DNA of 64,000 nt, taken from assembly GCA_030424715.1 (NCBI GenBank), contig JAUHWH010000001.1, forward strand, positions 62,001-126,000. Direction: 5' to 3'. The stretch is from Bdellovibrionia bacterium. GTDB taxonomy: Bacteria > Bdellovibrionota > Bdellovibrionia > Bdellovibrionales > JAGQZY01. Below are positions 47,495-54,801 of the stretch, piece by piece. The first letter of the stretch is position 1, and each line of letters starts with the position of its first letter. Both the position numbers and the translations under genes were made by a program. The notes below the pieces were generated by a model, which worked only from the letters and a program-made list of their open reading frames with translations, was not told the origin of the DNA and did no database searches.

Positions 47495-48010
47495 CTAGGT
47501 CAATTCGAGGTTTGAGACGATCACATCGCCGTGATCCGTTTTTAAGTTGGCGCTCACCGTTTCAATGAACTTGATAAAGTGCTCAAGGGCTTCACGATTG
47601 GCGGTTTCTTTAAGCACAGAGGCTCCGTGGCGGTAAACGGCCTCTTCTTTAATAAAGCGAGAAGATCGCACCGATACCACAAAGGTAAAATAGGTTTTAT
47701 GATTCAGATAGACTCTCAGAGCCACTTCTTCTCCTGCAGAGAAGTGCCCTTGCTTTTTACTCAGGTCAAAGGCGACACCATTCACTGAAATGTCATAAAG
47801 GGCGCATTTCTGCAAACCATGCCCTGGGACAACAGCATGAACACCGATAAACTCGGTGAGGATCGTTCTACGCACCGACCGACGCTCATCTTGAATGATC
47901 TCCTGTCGCTTCTCGGTGATATCAACGATACTAGCCTTAGAGTCAGCTATTTCGTCTGTTCTGTCCTGTTTTATATTAGGAAATGTTAAGACTTTACCTT
48001 CTGTACTCAT
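47495..48010 (-). CDS. PilZ domain protein
   Basis: A 171-residue cytoplasmic protein. The c-di-GMP-binding signature is complete: DERRSVRRTIL supplies the RxxxR loop and YDISVNGVAF supplies DxSxxG. The N-terminal 40 residues are variable. The target is unknown. It lies in the region of envelope genes; two GGDEF proteins that could make its ligand are encoded at 54.8-59.4 kb. Divergent from the TonB-like gene, with overlapping upstream regions. Confidence 0.88.
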   Translation of the reverse strand: MSTEGKVLTFPNIKQDRTDEIADSKASIVDITEKRQEIIQDERRSVRRTILTEFIGVHAVVPGHGLQKCALYDISVNGVAFDLSKKQGHFSAGEEVALRVYLNHKTYFTFVVSVRSSRFIKEEAVYRHGASVLKETANREALEHFIKFIETVSANLKTDHGDVIVSNLELT

Positions 48011-48089
48011 CGACCCTCCCTATGCTATAAATTCAAATCGGAAGGAAAGGGTCTCAACTTTAGACATATTCGAAGGAAAAGGAGGATTT

Positions 48090-48977
48090 ATCTACGACTC
48101 AGACTCAAATCAAGCTCTGATTGCTTTCATTGCGAGTCTAGCTTTTCATGGTCTATTTTTCCTACTTTTCTCATATTTAGACAATCTCAAACCTGTATCA
48201 AATCAAGACACGCCCATGGAGATTGTTTTCAACCAGCCTCAAAAATCTCCTGAATTTGTACAAACTCCGCCACAACAGAACAAGCCATCTAAGCCCGCAA
48301 AAGATGAAGTGCGCTTTAAGTCCAACCAAACCAATCGCGTGGACCTTGAAACCTTTCAACGACCAACAAAGATCTCTGAGTTGCAAGCCCCCCTGGATGC
48401 CGGAGGCCAACAAGGCCAGGCGAAGAAGCAACAAAAGGTGGCCGAAAAAACGAACAGTGACGACGGCACCTACCAGAAAAAAGAGTCTCGCGAGGTTCTA
48501 CATCTCCCCGGCTTTGGCAGCACAAGCAGTCGCCCCTTGATCCCGGCCTACGTCCAACAAAGACTGCCACCGGGGGTTCGCCTCGGAAACATCACGGCAC
48601 TGAACACTGACCAACATCGCTTTTACAGCTTCAACCAACGCCTACTGTCTCGCTTTGTTCCTCTCTGGGGTGAGCGGGTGCGCAGCGCCCTTTACCAATG
48701 GCTCAGCGAAAACAATGCGCCCCCGATCAGCAAAACCTGGGTGACCAATGTCGAAGTCATTATGAATAAAAAGGGCGAGATTTTGGACGTGCAACCCTTT
48801 CGCCTGTCTGGTCAGTGGTCCATTGACGAAGCCTCCATTAACTCTTTTGTTGATGTGAAGAACGTACCCAACCCACCCCAAGAGATGGTCGATGAGAACG
48901 GCTATATTCACTTGCAGTTTCAGACCGAAGTGCTGTGGGTGCCCCAACCTGGGGTGCGTTTTCACGGCGGCAACTAG
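48090..48977 (+). CDS. TonB-like protein
   Basis: A protein of about 295 residues with a short N terminus, one TM (LIAFIASLAFHGLFFLLFSY), a Pro/Lys-rich periplasmic linker (QKSPEFVQTPPQQNKPSKPA) and a C-terminal TonB-like domain (TWVTNVEVIMNKKGEILDVQ to NPPQEMVDENGYIHLQF). It may transmit PMF energy to outer-membrane proteins. The start is odd: a perfect SD AAGGAGG at 48079-48085 is followed 4 nt later by the in-frame codon ATC. The nearest in-frame ATG/GTG lies upstream inside the antisense PilZ gene (47895 or 47916), and CTG lies at 48117. I give ATC as the most sensible start. Confidence 0.72.
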   Translation: MYDSDSNQALIAFIASLAFHGLFFLLFSYLDNLKPVSNQDTPMEIVFNQPQKSPEFVQTPPQQNKPSKPAKDEVRFKSNQTNRVDLETFQRPTKISELQAPLDAGGQQGQAKKQQKVAEKTNSDDGTYQKKESREVLHLPGFGSTSSRPLIPAYVQQRLPPGVRLGNITALNTDQHRFYSFNQRLLSRFVPLWGERVRSALYQWLSENNAPPISKTWVTNVEVIMNKKGEILDVQPFRLSGQWSIDEASINSFVDVKNVPNPPQEMVDENGYIHLQFQTEVLWVPQPGVRFHGGN

Positions 48978-49071
48978 CCGCCCGACCTTGCACCAGCGGT
49001 TGCCAACTGCCCCGCGCAACTGGACTTTTGCCGCTCTATTTATCAGCCCCGTTTTTTGATAAAATATTGGA

Positions 49072-49656
49072 ATGCGAACTCTGTTATTTATCCTCGTGCT
49101 ACTCCCCACCTTAAGCCACGCCGGCTATTACGAACTCGGGTTTTCGGGGAACTATCGCAAACTCTACTTACCCTCTGACACCAATCGAGAATCCTTTGAT
49201 GCCACCGTCTCCTACACTGGCTCCTTCGCCTACTACTTTGCAGAGATGGCGGCCGCAGAGTTAAGCTTTACCAAGGGACAATCGGAGCGCTTTGTACCGA
49301 GTGCTGCGGCGGACTCTCGGACGATCTACGACTTCAACCTCATTGGACTGGACATCGTGCTGACCTTTGCCGAACGCAAGGCCGACTTTATCCCCTACTT
49401 TAAGTTTGGCGTGGCCTACTTTGCGAAAAAAGAAGTGACCTACGAGTTCATCGACAACTCCGGCGCATTGGTTCCTGGATCGGGCACCGAGTCTCTACCC
49501 GCCACATTTGTACCGAGCCTTGGGTTCGGGCTGAAAGTTCGACTGACCAAGTATATGTCGTTCAAAATTGGCCTGGAGGCGTGGACCAGTGACGCCTTGA
49601 ACACAGAACCCCGCTGGGACATCGCCGGTCGCGCTGGTATCTCGTGGTTTCTCTAA
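49072..49656 (+). CDS. Outer-membrane beta-barrel protein
   Basis: A 194-residue protein with a signal peptide (LLFILVLLPTLSHAG) and amphipathic strands (GYYELGFSGNYRKLYLP, ADFIPYFKFGVAYFAKKEVT, RWDIAGRAGISWFL). The closing aromatic residue fits barrel insertion by BAM. It resembles the small OmpA-type eight-stranded class. Its end overlaps the putative peptidase gene by 13 bp. Confidence 0.78.
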   Translation: MRTLLFILVLLPTLSHAGYYELGFSGNYRKLYLPSDTNRESFDATVSYTGSFAYYFAEMAAAELSFTKGQSERFVPSAAADSRTIYDFNLIGLDIVLTFAERKADFIPYFKFGVAYFAKKEVTYEFIDNSGALVPGSGTESLPATFVPSLGFGLKVRLTKYMSFKIGLEAWTSDALNTEPRWDIAGRAGISWFL

Positions 49657-50732
49657 CTAAGAAAAGTTCAACTATTGGTATTGTGTCAACACTCCTCCTG
49701 GGGTTGACCCTGTCGTCCTGCCAATTGGGTTACATCGCTGAAAGCGCCTACTACCAGGCCAAACTGATGCGCAACCGCGTGCCCTTAAAGTACGCGTTGG
49801 AGCACTACGACCTCTCGGGAGAACAAAAACAAAAGCTCGAGCTCGCCATAGAGCTACGAAATTTTATGAAGACCGATCTGAATCTCGACACCGAAAACAA
49901 CTACTCACGTTACGTGCACCTTGACCAGAAGTATGTCACCTACGCCGTCAATGCAGCCCCCAAAGACAAACTCAAACAATACAAATGGAAGTTTCCCATC
50001 ATTGGCTCTGTGCCCTACAAAGGGTACTTCAAAAAAGAGAGTGCTTTAGAAGAAGAAGCCCGTCTGAAAAAGAAAAATCTCGACACCCATGTCAGGGGTG
50101 TTAGCGCCTACAGCACCCTGGGGTGGTTTGAAGATCCCTTGCTATCATCGATGTTACGCATGAAAGAGCATCACTTTGTAAACACTTTAATCCATGAGAC
50201 CGTGCACGCCAACCTGTACATCAAGGGACAATCCAAGTTCAACGAACGGGTGGCAAGCTTTCTTGGGCAACTCGGGGCCGAAGCCTACTATAAAAAAACC
50301 AATCGCAGCGATGAGTTACGAAAAACAGTGGCCGCAGAAACCCACGATGAGCTGCTGTTCTCAAAGTTTATAACGGCGGAGCTTAAAGCCCTTCGCCAGT
50401 GGTACCAAAAAAAATCTGGCTCTGCGGATGTCCTCACGGCCAGAGAAGAGCAGTTCGACGGGATGAAGGCGCGCTTTAAAAAACAGATCTCACCGCAACT
50501 AAAGACTGAGAACTATCAGTGGTTTGCAAAAAAAGAACTGAACAACGCCTTCCTGGTACTGTTAGAACTCTACAACAGCGACTTCAAGGTCCTGGAGAAA
50601 CTCGCCGATCTGTGCGACCGTGATTTCAAGAAAACCCTACAACAACTGAAATCCTTAGAAGACTCCGATGACCCGGAAAAAGAGCTGATCAAACGAGTGA
50701 CCCAGCTAGAAGCCAAAAAGCCAACGTCTTGA
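49644..50732 (+). CDS. Putative zinc aminopeptidase lipoprotein (PF10023 type)
   Basis: A 362-residue predicted lipoprotein with lipobox LSSC (Cys 26). The sequence matches the PF10023 family: GYIAESAYYQAKLM, then RGVSAYSTLGWFEDPLLSSM, the zinc motif HETVH (184-188) and FNERVASFLGQLGAEAYY, which supplies further Glu ligands. The substrate is not known. The GTG at 49644 gives a basic n-region; a later GTG would shorten the signal peptide. It overlaps the barrel gene. Confidence 0.8.
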   Translation: MVSLTKKSSTIGIVSTLLLGLTLSSCQLGYIAESAYYQAKLMRNRVPLKYALEHYDLSGEQKQKLELAIELRNFMKTDLNLDTENNYSRYVHLDQKYVTYAVNAAPKDKLKQYKWKFPIIGSVPYKGYFKKESALEEEARLKKKNLDTHVRGVSAYSTLGWFEDPLLSSMLRMKEHHFVNTLIHETVHANLYIKGQSKFNERVASFLGQLGAEAYYKKTNRSDELRKTVAAETHDELLFSKFITAELKALRQWYQKKSGSADVLTAREEQFDGMKARFKKQISPQLKTENYQWFAKKELNNAFLVLLELYNSDFKVLEKLADLCDRDFKKTLQQLKSLEDSDDPEKELIKRVTQLEAKKPTS

Positions 50733-50883
50733 TATCCTGAACACCCGAAGCAAAGTACGACTGCTTGCTTGAACCGTGACCCTGAACATCAACACCTTGT
50801 TCTCAGTGTTTGTCCCCAAGATGAAGCAGAAGAAACCTTCGCCGGCAACAATGTCTTTATTCCCCCAAAAATAACGCTAAGGT

Positions 50884-50897
50884 AATGGGACTTCTAG
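50884..50897. repeat. 14-bp direct repeat, left copy
   Basis: AATGGGACTTCTAG, identical to 53006-53019. Each copy is followed by a hairpin (50907-50933 and 53026-53054). The repeat bounds about 2.1 kb with the kinase-like and HNH genes. A shorter match (AATGGGACT) is at 52694-52702. Confidence 0.6.
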
Positions 50898-50906
50898 AGC
50901 TTCATT

Positions 50907-50933
50907 TGTTCTTTAATTATTATAGAAAGAACA
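50907..50933. other. 8-bp-stem hairpin beside the left direct repeat
   Basis: TGTTCTTT (50907-50914) pairs with AAAGAACA (50926-50933) around an 11-nt AT-rich loop, 9 nt after the left 14-bp repeat. Confidence 0.4.
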
Positions 50934-50969
50934 GAATACTAAGGAATGGATTTTGCACCATAATTTTCA

Positions 50970-51650
50970 ATGCTGATTAAACGAATTTATAAGGCTTTTA
51001 TTGCTATTTCTTTTTTTGTGTTGCTCGTATTTTCGCCCGTATTCATATGGGGTATGTCTTGTGTCAAAATTTTTGACAGCCGACTCAGTCAAGCTTGGAA
51101 GATTGATGTTTTTAGGGAAATCGAAGAAATTCGTAATAGTCGCTTCAACGAAATTCTTGTGAATGAAGGGCATCGATATTACGAAGGTGATCCGGTAAAA
51201 CTTAAAGGTGATTTCTTTACCCCCCCTCTTCGATCTGTACAAAATTTTACTGTGTCAAAGTGGCTCGGGCGCGGCGAAGAGGGTGAGGTTTTCCTAGTTC
51301 AATCTGAAAATGGTAAATTATTCGTTCTAAAAAAGTTTTTTGAAAAAAATGAAGCTATTGAGAACTATGAAACTATTGAGAACGTTCAGGCAAAAATGCC
51401 TCATGCTGTAGTTGCCCCTCTTGCCTTCAATAGTACGCGAGGCTTATTACTTTCTGAATATATTCCAGGCGAAGCACTCTACGACGTTCTCAGCAGTGCG
51501 TCCTTGCCTAAAACTGTCCGCGAACAACTCAATAAAGATTTCGACAAAATGGTCAATCAAGCGATTGAAAATGGTTTTTTCGGCATTACAGAGGCCAATG
51601 TCTTAGTTCAAAAATCAGACCTTAGGCTCTTTATCGTTGACCCCTATTAG
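50970..51650 (+). CDS. Exported or membrane-anchored kinase-like protein lacking the catalytic Asp
   Basis: A 226-residue protein with an N-terminal hydrophobic segment (AFIAISFFVLLVFSPVFIWG). From about residue 90 it has a protein-kinase N-lobe: glycine loop GRGEEGEV, the VAIK-type Lys in FVLKKFF, and hinge LLLSEYIPGE. The catalytic loop reads FFGITEANVLV, so Asp is replaced by Gly while Asn is kept, and DFG reads DPY. The protein stops right there, without a C-lobe end. The same frame stays open for 42 more codons after the TAG (to 51779). Probably a pseudokinase, a truncated kinase, or a decaying gene. AT-rich compared with neighbours. Confidence 0.6.
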   Translation: MLIKRIYKAFIAISFFVLLVFSPVFIWGMSCVKIFDSRLSQAWKIDVFREIEEIRNSRFNEILVNEGHRYYEGDPVKLKGDFFTPPLRSVQNFTVSKWLGRGEEGEVFLVQSENGKLFVLKKFFEKNEAIENYETIENVQAKMPHAVVAPLAFNSTRGLLLSEYIPGEALYDVLSSASLPKTVREQLNKDFDKMVNQAIENGFFGITEANVLVQKSDLRLFIVDPY

Positions 51651-51892
51651 ATTTCCAAATGTTTTAAAGTTAGTCGTTTGCTGGGTCAAATTTTATCTGT
51701 TAAGCAGGACATAACATTCGAGTATTTCAGCGAGTTGAAGCGTGAGAATTGCCAGCCAATCGCAACTATTAGCGAATAATCAGTTGCCGAAATTTCAAGC
51801 CTGACTCAGCTCAGTAAATACTACTGTGACCTGGACCTTTTTTAACAGAGGCCAATGCATCTGCGTCTGTTTGTTATTCAAAAAAAGTCCGT

Positions 51893-52660
51893 TCATCCTT
51901 TCCACTGGTTATGACCGGCACATAGTATTTGAAGATTCTCAGGCCTTTGATTCCCTCCCGCCCGAATTGGCACAATATGATCCACTTGTAAGAAATGGCT
52001 TGATTCGCAACCTGGATACTGACATCTGTAGGCTGATTTTTTTAACACAGAGTTTCTCAGGCGCTTAGAGATGAATCTTGGATTCCTTGATTTTGTCGGC
52101 TTAAATTTCGCATCATCAAAAGCTCTCAGTTCTTTTTCTATGAAGTTCTCAAAGAGGCTCTCAATGGTGTGCTTGTGTGACTTTAGGGCTTTTAGTTTTT
52201 CCAATGTTCTATTTTGTTCGTGGCTCAATGCAAGTCTTAGATAAACCTTGTCCTGGTATTCTGTCTTCTGAATCTTAATGGCTTTAAAAGGTTCAGCAAA
52301 CATTTGTTTAACCTCTCGGGTGGTCTTGTTCTCAATTCTCTTAAGTGTTTGACGCTTTTCCTTGGTGGGCTTGCTTCGAATGTGTTTATAGACAGTGGTC
52401 ACGGCCGAAAGGCTCAATCGGCCCTGGTCGATTTGTTCTTTAATTTCAGGAACCTCACGAGCCAAGCGCACACAGGCCTGGCGCTGATAGGCTGTGGCCT
52501 CAGAATATTGAAGCCCGCGCACCAGGTAGTCAAAGAGAGACGAGTGGCCCAGTTCCAGATAGCCTCGACAGTCCTCCATCAATTGCAATTTATCTAAAAT
52601 TTCAGAAGTGATTCGTTTTTCCTGTCTCCTCAGTTCAAGGAGTTCTTGATGAAGTTGCAT
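51893..52660 (-). CDS. HNH endonuclease domain protein
   Basis: A 255-residue protein. The helical N-terminal 190 residues (TSEILDKLQLMEDCRGYLEL, FDYLVRGLQYSEATAYQRQA) resemble the part found in many Bdellovibrio HNH proteins. The C-terminal HNH motif is CQYPGCESSHFLQVDHIVPI, then RAGGNQRPENLQILCAGHN, with the zinc Cys pairs and the catalytic His. SD AGAGG precedes the ATG, and an inverted repeat TAACG/CGTTA (52675-52694) lies just upstream. Such proteins are repeated in genomes of this group and may be mobile or selfish; the target is unknown. Confidence 0.85.
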   Translation of the reverse strand: MQLHQELLELRRQEKRITSEILDKLQLMEDCRGYLELGHSSLFDYLVRGLQYSEATAYQRQACVRLAREVPEIKEQIDQGRLSLSAVTTVYKHIRSKPTKEKRQTLKRIENKTTREVKQMFAEPFKAIKIQKTEYQDKVYLRLALSHEQNRTLEKLKALKSHKHTIESLFENFIEKELRAFDDAKFKPTKSRNPRFISKRLRNSVLKKSAYRCQYPGCESSHFLQVDHIVPIRAGGNQRPENLQILCAGHNQWKG

Positions 52661-53005
52661 AAAACCTCTTTTGCTAACGGTACTATTTTCGTTAATGGGA
52701 CTCTATCATGGGTTTTAATTTCTAGATTTCGGCTTCATATTTGAAGTCAGACAAGTCTTTTTAACTTTGATGAGGTCCATGGCAAAACAAAAGTGACCTC
52801 TCTTCAGCACGCAACCTTGACGTCTTGAGAGGCTATGATGCTTGATTGCCACCAACAAACAAAATTCGGTTTTTTGTTTGAAAGAACGGTCAAATGGAAA
52901 ATAATAAAATATCAAAAATGCTGCGACGCTTAGTGGGCGTCTAGAATTAAAGGCTCTTCATCTTTTACGTTTTTGAGTCTCAATATCTTTTTTTTGTAAT
53001 TATAA

Positions 53006-53019
53006 AATGGGACTTCTAG
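53006..53019. repeat. 14-bp direct repeat, right copy
   Basis: AATGGGACTTCTAG, identical to 50884-50897, and followed 6 nt later by a 12-bp-stem hairpin. Confidence 0.6.
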
Positions 53020-53025
53020 CGCATG

Positions 53026-53054
53026 AAGAATAACTAGACCCGCTAGTTATTCTT
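53026..53054. terminator. Perfect 12-bp hairpin upstream of the DUF2306 gene
   Basis: AAGAATAACTAG-acccg-CTAGTTATTCTT. A very stable stem with a 5-nt loop, next to the right direct repeat and 31 nt before the DUF2306 ATG. It may terminate transcription entering from the island, or be part of a recombination site. The following T-run is short. Confidence 0.45.
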
Positions 53055-53084
53055 TCGTATCGTCAGCCGTCAAAGGTTGGCTTT

Positions 53085-53531
53085 ATGATCTTTAAGATTT
53101 GTTTATACATACATATTCTCGCTGGAATTTTAGGTCTAGTAATTGGCCCTGTAGCAATGTATGCGAAAAAGTCTAAGGGGTTACATACAAGATCTGGAAA
53201 AATCTATTTTTATTTGATGGCTGCTGTTTGTGTTTCCGCAACAGTACTTTCCATCATGCACTGGAGTACTAGTTGGTGGTTTTTAATCGTAGCAGTCTTC
53301 AGTTTCTCTTTTGCTTTAAGAGGATACCTGGCAACTTTCAACAAATACGAAGGCTGGCTTAAAAAACATATTTCAGGGATGCTGGGGTCTTACATCGCAA
53401 TGAGTACGGCTCTTTTAGTAGTCAATTCTTCTAACCTACCGACTCATATTCCCGGTGTAGTGTATTGGGTTCTGCCTACAATTATTGGAACTCCATTTAT
53501 TATTAGAGTAACTAGGAAATACATAAAGTAA
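53085..53531 (+). CDS. DUF2306-family membrane protein
   Basis: A 148-residue inner-membrane protein with four TMs: IYLHILAGILGLV-type helix (LYIHILAGILGLVIGPVAM), YLMAAVCVSATVLSIM, WFLIVAVFSFSFALRGYLA and VVYWVLPTIIGTPFII. The LHTRSGKIYFY motif after TM1 is typical of DUF2306. Function unknown. Its codon use and AT content resemble the island to its left. It is a lone gene between two gene-free stretches. Confidence 0.75.
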   Translation: MIFKICLYIHILAGILGLVIGPVAMYAKKSKGLHTRSGKIYFYLMAAVCVSATVLSIMHWSTSWWFLIVAVFSFSFALRGYLATFNKYEGWLKKHISGMLGSYIAMSTALLVVNSSNLPTHIPGVVYWVLPTIIGTPFIIRVTRKYIK

Positions 53532-54015
53532 AATATTTTATAAAGATAATCATTTTTATTATACAAATATGTTTTATATAAAGAATGGCCTTAAAGAAAA
53601 CTGCTTGCCGGTTATTTCGTGCATGGCCACTTCACTGCACTCAGAGTGGTGTTATTGAGTAAGTCGCAACTTCTTATGGGAAACATGTCTGCGAAGTTTG
53701 TCTTGTCTCCGACCAAAGTTCTTTCGGCTTTGCCTAAGGACAGCTTTGGCGAGTCGTCGTGCCTAGGAAACAAGCTGGTCTTTGTCCTCGCGAGAAGACG
53801 TATGGCTGGCAGGCCGGATGGCCATCTTCACAAAACCGTTCTGCCTCGGCCTCCTCTTGTTGAGAAAGCGTTAGGTTTTAGTTGCCAACTCATTCATGAC
53901 TTGAATTGTGTTTCAGCTGGCTGCTAGCAATACAACATGATTGATTCAAGGACGGTTATCGATGATCACTCCCACCAGAGTTTCCAAACTCCCTTTGCCG
54001 CTGAGAGCCCAGCGG
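53532..54015. other. Gene-free stretch
   Basis: 484 bp with no gene I can support; the open frame at 53619-53927 has no SD, domain or plausible composition. It contains the dispersed repeat copy at 53603-53640 and short inverted repeats around TTTCGGCTTTGCC and CTTTGGCGAG (about 53720-53760). Confidence 0.55.
53603..53640. repeat. Dispersed copy of the 38-kb repeat family
   Basis: GCTTGC-NN-GTTATTTCGTG-N-AT followed by CTTCACTG matches 37971-38008 with few differences (11 consecutive identical bases, then CTTCACTG at the same spacing). It links the two largest gene-free gaps of the window. Confidence 0.55.
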
Positions 54016-54549
54016 TTACCATGTGAGGACCATTTTTTCTTTTAGCTTTACTAGGCCGTGGCGGTAGTTGGCTTTGGCGGTGTCGTAGGGGCAGTCCATT
54101 TTGTGGGCCACCTCTTTAAAACTTAGGTCGTCGAACACTCGCAACTTAAGGGCCTGCTGTTGCTTGTCGGGTAGCACCTCGATGATCTCTTGGGCCTGGT
54201 GCAACAGTTGCCTTTCGATCATGTTGATCTCACACAGGCTCTCGACTCGCAATTGCACGTGTTCAATATCCACGGTTGGCTTTTTACTGCGTAGCGAGTT
54301 CTTTGAGGTGTTGATGGCAATGCGGTAGAGCCAGCTCTTGAATGCCGATCGAAACTGAAAGCTTGCAAGCTTTTCATAGGCCTTTAAAAAACTCTCTTGC
54401 ACAATGTCTTCTGCTAATTGAGCGTCACGCACATAGCGAACACAAACATTTTGCAAAGGTTGCTGATAACGCTTCACAAGTATAGTGAAGGCTTCAATAT
54501 AACCATCTTTCGTTTTTCTTACCAATTCGAAATCAGACAATGCTTCCAA
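54016..54549 (-). CDS. ECF-type RNA polymerase sigma factor
   Basis: A 177-residue sigma-70 family protein with only regions 2 and 4. Region 2 includes DAQLAEDIVQESFLKAYEKL and FKSWLYRIAINTSKNSLR, and region 4 has LPDKQQQALKLRVFDDLSFK and the HTH EVAHKMDCPYDTAKANYRHG. The TTG start has SD GGGGGG 5 nt upstream. No anti-sigma gene is beside it, unlike many ECF systems. The 252-bp region upstream carries structured elements that could be involved in its control. Confidence 0.93.
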   Translation of the reverse strand: MEALSDFELVRKTKDGYIEAFTILVKRYQQPLQNVCVRYVRDAQLAEDIVQESFLKAYEKLASFQFRSAFKSWLYRIAINTSKNSLRSKKPTVDIEHVQLRVESLCEINMIERQLLHQAQEIIEVLPDKQQQALKLRVFDDLSFKEVAHKMDCPYDTAKANYRHGLVKLKEKMVLTW

Positions 54550-54601
54550 CGTTTCCCCCCGTTTGGTGACAATTGGCTGTCGTAATTTTATGGATCTAAG
54601 A

Positions 54602-54673
54602 GGCTCATCCGTGCTGCTTATCAGCCCACTCTTCCTGAGTGGGTGTCACAGTTATAGGGGGTAATGATGAGCC
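54602..54673. other. Possible structured RNA or operator region
   Basis: An outer stem GGCTCATC (54602-54609) and GATGAGCC (54666-54673) encloses hairpins GCTG-cttat-CAGC (54613-54625) and CCACTC-ttcct-GAGTGG (54626-54642). The fold works on either strand and is 72 nt long. It lies about 55 nt upstream of the ECF sigma start, so it could be a 5' leader structure of that gene. It does not match a tRNA or a riboswitch class that I know. Confidence 0.4.
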
Positions 54674-54741
54674 GTGTCGATTAACATTTTTTAATGGTCC
54701 GTATAAGAGATGAACCCTAGATTGGTCTTTCTCTAGTTATT

Positions 54742-54773
54742 TCAATAGATTAAATCATAATTTAATCTACTGA
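54742..54773. other. AT-rich palindrome after the FHA-GGDEF gene
   Basis: TCAaTAGATTAAAT-cata-ATTTAATCTAcTGA: arms of 14 bp with one mismatch, the inner 10 bp perfect. It lies 29 nt beyond the stop of the minus-strand GGDEF gene. It could end that transcript, though no U-run follows, or be a binding site. Confidence 0.4.
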
Positions 54774-54801
54774 CAGATAATAAGTTATATTAATGTTTTA
54801 A

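Larger units (their letters stand above)
52661..53084. other. Gene-free stretch
   Basis: 424 bp without a supportable gene. It holds the inverted repeat upstream of the HNH gene (52675-52694), a partial direct repeat (52694-52702), a CCTCTC/GAGAGG inverted repeat near 52796-52842, a GACGC/GCGTC hairpin near 52925-52942, the right copy of the 14-bp repeat and the hairpin at 53026-53054. Confidence 0.6.

Noticed and set aside
50967-51242. 91-codon frame antisense to the kinase-like gene
   Set aside because: The plus-strand frame has a signal segment and kinase motifs; the antisense frame has neither.
53619-53927. Open frame of 102 codons on the plus strand
   Set aside because: No SD, no signal or domain, and it overlaps the dispersed repeat; composition is not protein-like.
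54602-54673. A tRNA
   Set aside because: The length and outer stem fit, but there is no T-loop GTTCRANNC or correct anticodon arm on either strand.
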